A DNA stretch of 64,000 bases, taken from Bdellovibrio bacteriovorus W (GTDB taxonomy: Bacteria > Bdellovibrionota > Bdellovibrionia > Bdellovibrionales > Bdellovibrionaceae). Positions 25,993-34,452 of this stretch are shown here, piece after piece. The DNA lies in the NCBI GenBank assembly GCA_000525675.1, contig CP002190.1:1550001-1614000 (forward strand). The letters run 5' to 3'. The notes beneath the pieces were generated by a model, which was given only the letters and a program-made list of their open reading frames with translations, was not told the DNA's origin and ran no database searches. A program made the position numbers and the translations under genes. Each line of letters opens with the position of its first letter. The stretch's first letter is position 1.

Positions 25993-27189
25993 ATGACATC
26001 AGCAACTCAGTCCGTAGATATTCACAAAGACCAAATCATCTTTAACGAAGGTGACGTGGGCGACTGCGCCTACATCATCGAAAAAGGACGTGTCTTAGTT
26101 TATCTGAATAAAGATCAGGAAGATATTCCACTCACCATTCTTGGTGAAGGAGAGATCTTTGGCGAGATGGCACTGATGGATATGCAAACTCGCTCAGCTT
26201 CTGTGAGAGCTTTGGAAGACGTGCGTTTAGCAATCGTTACCAAACAACAAGTCCTTGAGCGCGTATCCACGGCGGATAAGGTTGTGCAACTTCTGATGCG
26301 TGTTTTACTCAAACGCCTTCGTCGCAATACCGGCAAGCTTCCACATCGTTTTGCTGAAGTGGAGTTTGAGAACTCAGGAGCTGGAGATGACGTCACACAG
26401 TCCACCCTGGAGCAAATCAAGCTTGAGAATCAAATCTTTCAAGCCTTCCAGCAAAAAGAATTTGAACTTTTCTATCAGCCGATTATTAATTTAAAGACCA
26501 AACAAATCGCTGGCTGCGAAGCTTTGCTTCGTTGGAACAGCCCCACGCGTGGCCTGGTTTCTCCGAATCTCTTTATTGATATCATCGAAAACTCATCCAT
26601 GGTTATTCCCATTGGTCACTGGATTATCAATCAAGCTCTTAAAGACTTAAAGCAAATCCAAGAGCACCTTACACAAAAGGGAAAAAAGAAGTTAGCCGAT
26701 GACTTCATGATGAGTATTAATATCTCTGGAAGGCAATTTACGCATTCTGATTTCGTAAATAACCTTGAAGATTTGCGTGAAAAACACGATCTTTCTCCAA
26801 GCAATATCAAGCTTGAGATGACTGAAAGAATCATGATGGATGGAGCGATCGCGCTTGAGGCCTTGAATCAATGCCGTAGCCTTGGTTATGCGATTTCTAT
26901 TGATGACTTCGGAACAGGTTTTTCGAGTTTGCAATATCTTACACAGATGCCGATTAGCTTTCTAAAGATCGATCGTTGCTTTGTGATGAAGCTCTTAACA
27001 GACCCGAAATCAAAAGCCGTCGTCAGTTCGATCATCCATTTAGCCCACGCCATGGATATTGAAATTATCGCTGAAGGCATTGAGCAAAACGAAGAAAGTC
27101 TTGTCCTGGAAACACTAGGCGCTCGCTACGGGCAAGGATATCTTTTCTCTCGCCCTGTGGATTTAGGGCGCTTTATTCAGCAAGTTTAA
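25993..27189 (+). CDS. Cyclic-nucleotide-binding / EAL domain protein
   Basis: This is a 398-residue cytoplasmic protein. Residues ~12-115 are a CNB (CAP_ED) domain with the cassette GEGEIFGEMALMDMQTRSAS; the phosphate-binding Arg is present. Residues ~145-398 are an EAL c-di-GMP phosphodiesterase domain with CEALLRW, NISGRQF, LEMTERIMM, DDFGTGFSSL, LKIDR, IIAEGIE and GQGYLFSRP, all catalytic elements intact. It should break c-di-GMP down under control of a bound cyclic nucleotide. It may be cotranscribed with the binding-protein gene 11 bases upstream. The ribosome site is poor. Confidence 0.92.
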   Translation: MTSATQSVDIHKDQIIFNEGDVGDCAYIIEKGRVLVYLNKDQEDIPLTILGEGEIFGEMALMDMQTRSASVRALEDVRLAIVTKQQVLERVSTADKVVQLLMRVLLKRLRRNTGKLPHRFAEVEFENSGAGDDVTQSTLEQIKLENQIFQAFQQKEFELFYQPIINLKTKQIAGCEALLRWNSPTRGLVSPNLFIDIIENSSMVIPIGHWIINQALKDLKQIQEHLTQKGKKKLADDFMMSINISGRQFTHSDFVNNLEDLREKHDLSPSNIKLEMTERIMMDGAIALEALNQCRSLGYAISIDDFGTGFSSLQYLTQMPISFLKIDRCFVMKLLTDPKSKAVVSSIIHLAHAMDIEIIAEGIEQNEESLVLETLGARYGQGYLFSRPVDLGRFIQQV

Positions 27190-27197
27190 AAAACTCC

Positions 27198-27297
27198 TTA
27201 AGACAAAGATCTTTACCCCGCCTTTTGTCTTAAAATGAAACATAATTTCTTATCAAGAATATCTCACAGTCCTCCGATAAGACCTATGTCTTAAGAC
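27198..27297. repeat. Cluster of TTAAGAC/GTCTTAA inverted repeats
   Basis: TTAAGACAAA (27198) pairs with TTTGTCTTAA (27224-27233), 10 bp with a 16-base loop. TAAGAC-CTAT-GTCTTA (27278-27293) and palindrome GTCTTAAGAC (27288-27297) follow. There is no T-run on the plus strand. It could be a terminator relic or an operator for the small gene at 27332. Confidence 0.5.
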
Positions 27298-27331
27298 CAT
27301 TAACAAACTTAAGATCAATGGGGGTCATCTT

Positions 27332-27550
27332 ATGGCTGACAACAAGTTTGAAAAACAAATTCCATCTAATGTCGTTTCTTTAGAGTCATCTCGCTGCGCT
27401 TGCGAAGGCTGCAAAAAGAAATCTGATAAAGCGGGGTTTTGCCCTGAGCACTTTGCGTGGTTTAAAGAAGGACTGATCACAAAAGATGGCGCGAAAGCTC
27501 CAGATTTTGACAAAAAATACTATCATTACTGCGCCCGCAAAGCTTCTTAA
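27332..27550 (+). CDS. Small Cys-rich protein (72 aa)
   Basis: ATG has GGGGGT 8 nt upstream and a strong terminator follows, so this is a well-defined transcription unit. The protein has Cys at CACEGCKKK, FCPEHF and YYHYCARK, spaced like a small zinc-binding fold (C-x-C-x2-C then C-x2-H, then C). There is no signal peptide, so it is cytoplasmic. I do not recognise the family. A metal-binding regulator or structural protein is a guess. Confidence 0.75.
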   Translation: MADNKFEKQIPSNVVSLESSRCACEGCKKKSDKAGFCPEHFAWFKEGLITKDGAKAPDFDKKYYHYCARKAS

Positions 27551-27574
27551 ACTGTTCTGAAAACAATGAGATTC

Positions 27575-27604
27575 AAAGGCGACGTATCCACGTCGCCTTT
27601 TTTT
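27575..27604. terminator. Strong terminator after the Cys-rich gene
   Basis: GGCGACGT-ATCC-ACGTCGCC with AAA/TTT extension and a seven-T tail on plus; it could also serve a minus-strand ORF at 27603-27692. Confidence 0.93.
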
Positions 27605-27692
27605 ATGGGATTTGCCCCCAAAAAGCGACCATCACGATCAAACCATATATGAAATATCTAAATCCGACACTGAGTGCCTCACGTAAAGCCAT
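27603..27692 (-). CDS. Possible 29-aa membrane microprotein
   Basis: ATG (complement of 27690-27692) opens 29 codons with AGGAAG just upstream. The product is MALREALSVGFR followed by a hydrophobic run YFIYGLIVMVAFWG, and the stop lies at the edge of the bidirectional terminator. It is too short to be sure; conservation is the only fair test. Confidence 0.35.
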   Translation of the reverse strand: MALREALSVGFRYFIYGLIVMVAFWGQIP

Positions 27693-27755
27693 AGCTTCCT
27701 ATCGGTGACAGCCTTTGCTAGCATAAGTCCTGAATCTCCGACCAAAGGGTTATAA

Positions 27756-28499
27756 ATGAAAGCAGCACTCATCACAGGAGCCAGCGGTGGCATAGGCGCC
27801 GCAACGGCAATTGAATACGGAAAAAACGGATACTTTGTTTATCTTATGGGAAGAAACCGCGAAAACCTTGAACAGGTCGCTATGCGCTGTCGCTCAGGGG
27901 CCTCGATTGTTTCCTGCGATATCAACGACGATGCGGCTCTTCATAAGCGTCTGCAAGAAATGTTGACTGCAAAAATTCATAAAATCGAAGTCGTTGTTAA
28001 CAATGCAGGAATTTTTAAAAACCAAACCACAGAAGAAAGCTCCGATGAAATGTGGTTGGAACAATTTAAAACAAACCTCTTTGCACCCGTTAAAATTATT
28101 CGCGCCTTTATCCCCTATTTTAAGGCTCAAGGAGGCGGTAGCATCGTCAACATAGGTTCAACCCTTGGGTCCAAGCCCACTGCGAATACGGCGGCTTATT
28201 CAGCCAGCAAAGCAGCCCTTATGAACTGGACACAAAGCCTTGCCCTTGAAGGTGGTCCTTTTAATATTCGCGCCAATGTTGTGAATCCCGGCATTGTTGA
28301 TACCCCGATCCATAGTTTTCACACCTTGCCAGAGGATCAAAAGTCGGCAGCTCTTTCTTCAATGGCACACCTGCAACCTCTAGGAAGAATTGGGACACCT
28401 GAAGATGTTGCAAAGGCGGCCTATTTCCTAGGAAGCCCCGCATCCGCCTGGACAACAGGAGCTGTTCTATCAGTCGATGGTGGGATTAACATCACATGA
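27756..28499 (+). CDS. Short-chain dehydrogenase/reductase
   Basis: This 247-residue NAD(P)H-dependent oxidoreductase has the classical SDR pattern: TGASGGIG cofactor loop (7-14), VVNNAGIF at about 85, catalytic Ser in VNIGSTLG, and YSASK (Tyr-x3-Lys). The C-terminal SVDGG is typical of FabG/FolM-type members. The Arg in GRN after strand 2 favours NADPH. It overlaps a pyruvoyl-tetrahydropterin synthase-like gene by 4 bases (ATGA), so a pteridine substrate (sepiapterin- or dihydropteridine-reductase-like) is a reasonable inference. Confidence 0.9.
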   Translation: MKAALITGASGGIGAATAIEYGKNGYFVYLMGRNRENLEQVAMRCRSGASIVSCDINDDAALHKRLQEMLTAKIHKIEVVVNNAGIFKNQTTEESSDEMWLEQFKTNLFAPVKIIRAFIPYFKAQGGGSIVNIGSTLGSKPTANTAAYSASKAALMNWTQSLALEGGPFNIRANVVNPGIVDTPIHSFHTLPEDQKSAALSSMAHLQPLGRIGTPEDVAKAAYFLGSPASAWTTGAVLSVDGGINIT

Positions 28500-28900
28500 T
28501 CTTAGAAATCACTGAGATTTTCAGCAGCGCGCATTACTATGAACAAAAGCTTTGGGATGAAAAACAAAATCGCGAAGCTTTTGGGGCGTGTTATACCAAG
28601 TATGGCCACGGTCACAATTATAAAGTCATAGCGGGCTTTCAATTGGACGAGTCTGATTTATCAGAAAATTTTTTGAAAAATAGTCGTGATTCCTATCAAA
28701 ACACCTTAGGAAAAATCTGCTCTGTTTTAGATCATCAGCATTTAAACTTTGATATTCAGGCCTTTGCTGATAAAAACCCTACAACGGAAAACATTGCACT
28801 TTATCTAAAGGAAGAGCTTTTAAAAGTGCTTCCGAGCAATGTATTGAAGTCCCTCCGTCTTTATGAGATGGATGACCTCTGGGTGGAGATTCAAATATGA
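28496..28900 (+). CDS. 6-pyruvoyl-tetrahydropterin synthase / QueD family protein
   Basis: This 134-residue T-fold enzyme acts on 7,8-dihydroneopterin triphosphate. Zinc ligands are His13 (SSAHYY), His38 and His40 (GHGHNY). Cys32 is the catalytic Cys, spaced C-x5-H-x-H as in animal PTPS; E. coli QueD has C-x3-H-x-H. LDHQHLN and PTTENIA are family motifs, and Glu near the C terminus (YEMDDLW) fits the substrate anchor. It is coupled by ATGA overlaps to the SDR upstream and the pseudouridine synthase downstream. PTPS (biopterin-like) and QueD (queuosine) remain possible. Confidence 0.85.
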   Translation: MILEITEIFSSAHYYEQKLWDEKQNREAFGACYTKYGHGHNYKVIAGFQLDESDLSENFLKNSRDSYQNTLGKICSVLDHQHLNFDIQAFADKNPTTENIALYLKEELLKVLPSNVLKSLRLYEMDDLWVEIQI

Positions 28901-29628
28901 GTGACGAAAAAGTACGACTTTCAAAATTGATGGCAGAGCGCGGGATCTGTTCTCGACGCGAAGCTGATGCCTATATTGAAAGAGGCTTGGTCCTTGTGGA
29001 TGGAATCCGTATCGACCAACTGGGTACGAAGGTAGATCCTAAAGTGAAGATCACTCTTGAGGCTGATGCTCTCAAGCAGCAAAAGCGACTGGCGACGATT
29101 ATTTTAAATAAACCTATTGGTTGGGTTTCTTCTCAACCAGAGCCACCCTATCTTCCTGCGATTAAGTTGATCACTCCTGAGAATCAATTCGGCGAAAGCA
29201 AACATCGCCTGCGCCCAGAACACCTGAAAGGACTGGCAGTAGCTGGCCGTTTAGATATTGATTCACAAGGCCTTTTACTTTTCACGCAAGATGGTCGAAT
29301 TGCTAAAAAAATTATTGGTGAAAACTCTGAAATTAAAAAAGAATACATCGTGCGTGTTGAAGGTTTTTTACCAGATGATAAACTGAAACTTCTCAATCAC
29401 GGCCTTTCCTTGGATGGAAAACCTCTGCGCCCCGCAAAAGTGGAATGGATTAACGAGCACCAGTTAAGATTTATTCTAAATGAGGGAAAAAAACGCCAAA
29501 TCCGCCGTATGTGCGAAGCAGTGGGACTGAAAGTCACCGGTCTAAAGCGCGTGCGCATGGGAAATGTCCGTCTGGGTCAATTACCAGAGGGAAAATGGCG
29601 TTTTCTTGAAGAAGATGAAATAATTTAG
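28897..29628 (+). CDS. RsuA/RluB/E/F-family rRNA pseudouridine synthase
   Basis: This 243-residue protein has an N-terminal S4 RNA-binding domain ([19 protein letters not shown]) at 5-65 and a catalytic domain with the Asp motif [17 protein letters not shown] (Asp near 110). [16 protein letters not shown] is the family's C-terminal motif. It isomerises a uridine in rRNA; RluF is the closest impression, but the exact site is not readable. Its start overlaps the PTPS gene by 4 bases. Confidence 0.93.
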   Translation: MSDEKVRLSKLMAERGICSRREADAYIERGLVLVDGIRIDQLGTKVDPKVKITLEADALKQQKRLATIILNKPIGWVSSQPEPPYLPAIKLITPENQFGESKHRLRPEHLKGLAVAGRLDIDSQGLLLFTQDGRIAKKIIGENSEIKKEYIVRVEGFLPDDKLKLLNHGLSLDGKPLRPAKVEWINEHQLRFILNEGKKRQIRRMCEAVGLKVTGLKRVRMGNVRLGQLPEGKWRFLEEDEII

Positions 29629-29640
29629 TAAGATTTTTTA

Positions 29641-29662
29641 TAAGAGCCTTTAACGGCTCTTA
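29641..29662 (+). terminator. Terminator after pseudouridine synthase
   Basis: TAAGAGCC-TTTAAC-GGCTCTTA, followed by a T-rich tail and preceded by six T, just ahead of the tRNA gene. Confidence 0.75.
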
Positions 29663-29669
29663 TTCTTGT

Positions 29670-29744
29670 GGGCCCATGGTGAAGTTGGGATCATACGACA
29701 ATGGCATTGTCGAGTCAGCGGTTCGATTCCGCTTGGGTCCACCA
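29670..29744 (+). tRNA. tRNA-Ala (anticodon GGC)
   Basis: A full cloverleaf can be drawn. The acceptor GGGCCCA pairs with TGGGTCC, including the G3-U70 wobble that marks alanine tRNAs. The D arm is GTGA/TCAT, the anticodon stem CGACA/TGTCG has loop ATGGCAT (anticodon GGC), and the T arm is AGCGG-TTCGATT-CCGCT. CCA is encoded at 29742-29744. It reads GCC and GCU codons. Confidence 0.97.
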
Positions 29745-29775
29745 ACTCTTTCTTCTAAAAAAATAAGACGCTACT

Positions 29776-30447
29776 ATGATTGATATACTTATTATTCAAC
29801 ACGAGTCAGACACACCCCCTGGAACCACTTTAGAATGGGCCAAAGCACGTGGCTTATCGACAGCTACATGGCAGATCTCTGAAGCGACGACTCCTCCATT
29901 GAGCTTTGAAAATTTTAAAGCCTTAGTGGTCTGCGGTGGAAGTATGGATACCTTTGAAGAAGATCGGTTTCCGTGGCTTAAAATAGAAAAAGAGTTTCTC
30001 AAAAACTGCATTGATCTTAAGAAACCTATCTTCGGCCTGTGCTTAGGATCTCAACTCCTTGCTGAGGTACTTGGCGGCAAAGTCTATCCCATGAATAAAT
30101 GGGAAGTCGGTTTTATTCCAGTTCAAATGATGGATCAAAGCAGCGAATACAATTTAAATGTGTTTCACTGGCACCAATGCACATTTGATCTACCGCCAAC
30201 AGCAAAACTTATGGCGACGAATGATTTTTGCGCCAACCAAGCTTTTACTTTTGGTGAACGCATTGTCGCCACTCAATTTCATCCTGAATCCACTCGCGAG
30301 TGGATTCTAGAGTGTGCAGAGTCTGTGACTGAGGATCTTCAAGGTTTGGTTCAATCTAAAAATGACATTATTGCGAATCTAGCTCTTCAGGAACCTCTTA
30401 AAAATTGGTTCTTTCAAAAGCTAGATTCTTGGTTTGCTAGGGCGTAG
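29776..30447 (+). CDS. Class I glutamine amidotransferase domain protein
   Basis: This 223-residue protein has the GATase1 triad: Cys89 in GLCLGSQLL and His/Glu in ATQFHPEST. The N-terminal IIQHESDTPPG and VVCGGSMDTFEED match the GMP-synthase-like subgroup (YfeJ/ GuaA-like GATase alone). These enzymes release ammonia from glutamine for a partner. No partner synthase is adjacent and its acceptor is unknown. It is downstream of tRNA-Ala on the same strand and convergent with the next gene (14-base gap). Confidence 0.9.
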   Translation: MIDILIIQHESDTPPGTTLEWAKARGLSTATWQISEATTPPLSFENFKALVVCGGSMDTFEEDRFPWLKIEKEFLKNCIDLKKPIFGLCLGSQLLAEVLGGKVYPMNKWEVGFIPVQMMDQSSEYNLNVFHWHQCTFDLPPTAKLMATNDFCANQAFTFGERIVATQFHPESTREWILECAESVTEDLQGLVQSKNDIIANLALQEPLKNWFFQKLDSWFARA

Positions 30448-30461
30448 TTGAAATTTACGAA

Positions 30462-31787
30462 TTAGTGTAAAAAGACTCCGCGACAAAGTCGCGTGGCACC
30501 TGTGTTTCGCTGATGATCTCTGGAGACCAGTCTTAGAAATTCTGAATTTTCAAAAATCGTATATTGCTTTGTGAAGTAACCAAGCTTGCGTCTTTCGCCC
30601 GTCTCTTTATTCTCCACAAAGCTGCGCTGAACTTCTGAACGAGGTTCTATATCAATACCTGTCTGTCTTTTCACTTCGGCTTCAAATTCCGTGAAAAAAT
30701 CACGTCCCCACTGGTCATAACTTGTGGAGCTTTTATGATCTCCGACAAAATCGATCCATGTCGGTGGCATATTACCATGTAAAGTACCTACGCCCATGCC
30801 TGGCTCTCCTTTGAGAACGTTTTTACTTTCCCAAATTCTTAAAATATCGGAACGGCGATTGGCTTGAAAAAAACTTTCATAAAGATACGCATCTCCAAAA
30901 TCGCGAAGCACAATCTTACCTGTTGGTTTTTTATTCGCATCCAATTCCACTAAAAAGTTCTGAGAGTGAGGTGAATCATAACGAATCCCTGTCGCTACAA
31001 AAAACTCCGCCAGAGCCCTAGCAAGAGGTTTGTTATAGTGTTCGTTCCAAAAATGCGCGGGGTCTTTAGAGCCATTAGCTAAGGCTAGCTCTCTTCCCAC
31101 TTGGTCATGCAAAACTGAAAACCCTGGCACGTAGCTCTTGCCCGAATGAGGAAGCCCCTCATAGGAGCGAACGATCATGCCCATATCGAAATTGAAAATA
31201 CCAAAAGCGACGGGTTCATATAAAATTATAGAGTGCTGCAACGGTGGTTGAGTTTTTAATCTTTCAGCGACGTAGTCGGAAATTTTACGAATCTGAGCGG
31301 CATCATCCCATGTCTGCTGTTTGTCGGCCCAATAGCCTCCGGTGCGATCTGTAGAAGTTTTTAAAGAAAACTCAGCTCCACTGACTGGGTCCACGAGGAT
31401 ATAACTTCTGGAGGCTGTCATATAGCCTTCAAAGTGAGTTTTTTTAACGGGTTCAATATTATTGTGTCGTAAAAATTTACGAATGGTTTCTTCCCACTTC
31501 GTGTCTTCAGGGTTCAGCACCCAGCGAACATACTTTACACCATCGCGAGTGAATGTAAGGGCTTTCAGGTAATTGGGGTCGGCATTTTTCGCAATATCAG
31601 CCTCTAAAAGCTCGAGAGGAATTTCATAGTGATGGATAATTTGTTTTTCATTATTTCTAAGTGCCACGGCATTGGCCTTGGTCTCGAAGTTGACGAGATC
31701 ACGCATTTCATCAGTGATAGCTGAGACAAGTTGCGCCCATAATAACGAAGCTAAAAAGACCGTCCTTGTCAAGACTCTTTGGCCCAT
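30462..31787 (-). CDS. Exported protein with IucA/IucC- or kinase-like signature
   Basis: This 441-residue protein has a signal peptide at 1-23 (VFLASLLWAQLVSA). Near 265-300 it has GIRYDSPHSQNFLVEL followed by KIVLRDFGDAYL, a pattern like the H-x-Q-N...RDF of IucA/IucC NIS synthetases and of phosphotransferase-like folds. Other segments (VPGFSVLHDQVGRELAL, GTLHGNMPPTW) are not known to me. NIS synthetases are cytoplasmic, so an exported relative is odd. GGAGGA precedes the ATG. The last codons form a terminator-like hairpin. Confidence 0.7.
   Translation of the reverse strand: MGQRVLTRTVFLASLLWAQLVSAITDEMRDLVNFETKANAVALRNNEKQIIHHYEIPLELLEADIAKNADPNYLKALTFTRDGVKYVRWVLNPEDTKWEETIRKFLRHNNIEPVKKTHFEGYMTASRSYILVDPVSGAEFSLKTSTDRTGGYWADKQQTWDDAAQIRKISDYVAERLKTQPPLQHSIILYEPVAFGIFNFDMGMIVRSYEGLPHSGKSYVPGFSVLHDQVGRELALANGSKDPAHFWNEHYNKPLARALAEFFVATGIRYDSPHSQNFLVELDANKKPTGKIVLRDFGDAYLYESFFQANRRSDILRIWESKNVLKGEPGMGVGTLHGNMPPTWIDFVGDHKSSTSYDQWGRDFFTEFEAEVKRQTGIDIEPRSEVQRSFVENKETGERRKLGYFTKQYTIFENSEFLRLVSRDHQRNTGATRLCRGVFLH
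30469..30493 (-). terminator. Terminator-like hairpin inside the gene's 3' end
   Basis: On minus, CGCGAC-TTT-GTCGCG is followed by GAGTC then TTTTT, all within the last dozen codons of the exported-protein gene. Confidence 0.45.
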
Positions 31788-31938
31788 CTAAATCCTCCAT
31801 CCACTTTCGATGCCTTCAGATTTAGATTTCAAAGATCGTTCCAGACAAAATACAAAAAAACAAAGTGCAGGTACTAGATTTAAAGTCTAACTGACAAGTT
31901 TTGCTAACTCGTGATTATTGATTTGACGGTCTTTCAGC

Positions 31939-34452
31939 TTACCACAAATATCGATTTCTCATTATGAGACATATGCTAGAAGGACACAGGGGTGGAGAAA
32001 GCGTGAGTCTACCAAGTCCCAACTGACTCAACCTATCTGATCCCCAACATCTTAACTCGCCTGAAGTGCTGATTGCGCAGTTTTGTTCATAGCCCACAGA
32101 AAGTATCTTCGTCAGAGAGAATAGATTGACCAAAGAAAGACTCGAAGTATCTGTAATCGAAGAATCACCTAATTGTCCAAAAGTATTATTTCCCCAACAG
32201 CTCACCGTTTGCGCCTCATTCAAATAACAATAGTGACTATAGCCCGATTGAATAAATCGTTTCGGTCCCGCAACGGCTGCTGGCAGAGTCAGAACAGACG
32301 ACTGCATATTAGTCCCAGTCCAACACCTATCTTCTCCCGTCTTCGTTCTTCCGCAGAAGCGGGTTCGTCCTCTGGTAAGTTGCTCGTATTCGTTCGTCGG
32401 ATCGATATGAGAAGGAGAAAGCACATTGTTTCCCCAACAATGCAAAGCCCCTGCTAGAGTCAGGGCACAACTTGTATAGTAGTTCACTTGAACATCTTGA
32501 TAGATATCAGAGCTATTAACTTCCGTAGGCACAGATCTATTCTCTAGAGATCCATCTCCGAGCACTCCTCCATTATTTTCTCCCCAACAATAAATTTTTC
32601 CTTGTTCGGAAAGTGCGCAGGAATGCCCATAAGCTGCAGAAACTTTTTTGAATTTTAAATTCGAACTTACCGCTTTCGGAATAGCTCGTGATTGAGTTAG
32701 ACCATCTCCCAGACGAAATGTGGCGCCATTAGCCCCCCAGCATTTCAATTGGCCCTCTAGAGTAATTCCGCACGTGTGATAAAATCCGGTATTTACGAAT
32801 TTATACTTTGTGCCTCGATCCACCTCGACGGGAAAAGACTTTGCAAACGTCGTCCGATCCCCAATTTGCCCATTCCCATTATTTCCCCAGCACTTCAAAG
32901 TCCCTTGTTCTAAGATTCCACAAGAGTGATAGAAAAGTCCTGAATCAATGAAACTATATTTTATGCCACGATCAATTGTAACTGGAGATGAACTCTGGGC
33001 CATCATCCCCTGACCGCTTTGCCCATTGGCGTCTTCTCCCCAGCAATATAAAACACCTATTGAGTTCAACGCACAGGTCGTATTTCCTCCGGCGGAAACA
33101 AACTTCACATCATCTAAGTGACTCTCAACAGGAACTTTAGCGTTCGTCGTCACATTATTGCCTAAATTTCCATACTGATTAAAACCCCAGCAAAGAAGTT
33201 TCTTATCACTTTCACGAATGCCGCAGGTAAACGTAAGCCCTGCACTCAAAGAAGTGAAACGCGCACTCGTTGCCACAGTTGTACGGTCCATAAAGATTTC
33301 ATCTTCAAGACCATTCCCCATTTGCAAATAACTATTCGCTCCCCAACACTTCGCCTCGCCATCTTGGTTCAAAGAGCAAGTATGACTTGTTCCAATTGCC
33401 ACGTCTAAAAATGTATCCGTGCCATCTTGAATTTGGGTCAATGGAAATCTTGCCTGGGAATCAAACTGGATTTGTTTCTGAGGGTTCGAACCCCAGCACT
33501 TTAATTCATTATCAAGAGTTAAGGCACAGGCATGATTTGCACTTACGACGACCTTTCTGTATTTAGTTGTTGGATCAATTGCAGTTGGAGGATACTCCGT
33601 TGAGTCAGTAAGTCCTGTCCCCATAATGGCATAACTATTTTTTCCCCAACACTTAAGATCCTGACTATCGGTAATTCCGCAGGCATGAACATTCGCTAAG
33701 GCTACTGAGCTATAGGAGACTCCCCCATCAACAACCTGAAGGGGTTGAGAATCCCCCCAACAGTTCAGAGCGTTGGATTCAGTGACTCCGCACCCACGAT
33801 TGCCATAGACACTCACAAAGTTGTATTTCACGCCAGAATCAACTACAAAGGGGACACTAACCCCTTCGATTGAAGCCCCTGGTATTTGCCCCTTATCGTT
33901 AGCACCCCAACACTTCAAAACACCTTGTTTCGAAATCCCACAGGAGAAAGAACTCCCTGCGGAAACGTGTTTATAAGCATCATCAACAGTCGAATCGAAA
34001 ACAAGACGTTTAAAAATCTGCTGCCGAATCCACGATGGATAACCAATAACTTCAGTCAGAGCAATTTGAATAGAACGCGAACCCGAGGTTGATCCTGCAT
34101 AGTCGTATTCAATCTTTCCCACTAAGCTGCCTGCTGGCACCTTCAAAATTCCATCTTTTAAATTATAATCAGCGGGATTTTTCGCGGTCGTAAAAGTGTC
34201 GATCACTTTATAGCGAATAAAAATATCTGCCGGACTCTCTTTATCGATTTCAACAGAAACTGTATGCTTTTCACTTTGGTGAGATTTCACAATGACGTCA
34301 GATGCTTTCGAAAAAGACACAGCAACAGGTGGATACTCTGCATAGTACTTTTCGTCTTTACGTGGAAGATTAATGAAGCTTGCATCCATCGAGCAGGATA
34401 CTAAAAAAGCACACGTACCGATTGTCACCCAGAGGGAGTGAAGCTGTTTCAT
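31939..34452 (-). CDS. RCC1-repeat lipoprotein with probable frameshift near its end
   Basis: This 837-residue exported lipoprotein has lipobox LVSC (residues 1-20 signal). Residues ~40-150 are a non-repeat domain. From about 165 there are a dozen or more RCC1 blades with the core (H/F)xCG(I/L)...LKCWGxNxxGQ(L/I)G(D/N)G. RCC1 blades form seven-bladed propellers that bind proteins; surface binding is inference. The last residues (SPPLCPSSIC...) do not fit the repeat. A one-base shift near 32003 instead reads AFSTPVSF then stop at 31976-31978, which fits the S-x-P-V ending of other blades. Confidence 0.85.
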   Translation of the reverse strand: MKQLHSLWVTIGTCAFLVSCSMDASFINLPRKDEKYYAEYPPVAVSFSKASDVIVKSHQSEKHTVSVEIDKESPADIFIRYKVIDTFTTAKNPADYNLKDGILKVPAGSLVGKIEYDYAGSTSGSRSIQIALTEVIGYPSWIRQQIFKRLVFDSTVDDAYKHVSAGSSFSCGISKQGVLKCWGANDKGQIPGASIEGVSVPFVVDSGVKYNFVSVYGNRGCGVTESNALNCWGDSQPLQVVDGGVSYSSVALANVHACGITDSQDLKCWGKNSYAIMGTGLTDSTEYPPTAIDPTTKYRKVVVSANHACALTLDNELKCWGSNPQKQIQFDSQARFPLTQIQDGTDTFLDVAIGTSHTCSLNQDGEAKCWGANSYLQMGNGLEDEIFMDRTTVATSARFTSLSAGLTFTCGIRESDKKLLCWGFNQYGNLGNNVTTNAKVPVESHLDDVKFVSAGGNTTCALNSIGVLYCWGEDANGQSGQGMMAQSSSPVTIDRGIKYSFIDSGLFYHSCGILEQGTLKCWGNNGNGQIGDRTTFAKSFPVEVDRGTKYKFVNTGFYHTCGITLEGQLKCWGANGATFRLGDGLTQSRAIPKAVSSNLKFKKVSAAYGHSCALSEQGKIYCWGENNGGVLGDGSLENRSVPTEVNSSDIYQDVQVNYYTSCALTLAGALHCWGNNVLSPSHIDPTNEYEQLTRGRTRFCGRTKTGEDRCWTGTNMQSSVLTLPAAVAGPKRFIQSGYSHYCYLNEAQTVSCWGNNTFGQLGDSSITDTSSLSLVNLFSLTKILSVGYEQNCAISTSGELRCWGSDRLSQLGLGRLTLSPPLCPSSICLIMRNRYLW

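Noticed and set aside
24491-27189. Full peptide ABC transporter operon
   Set aside because: Only the binding protein is present; the following gene is a CNB-EAL protein, not a permease or ATPase.
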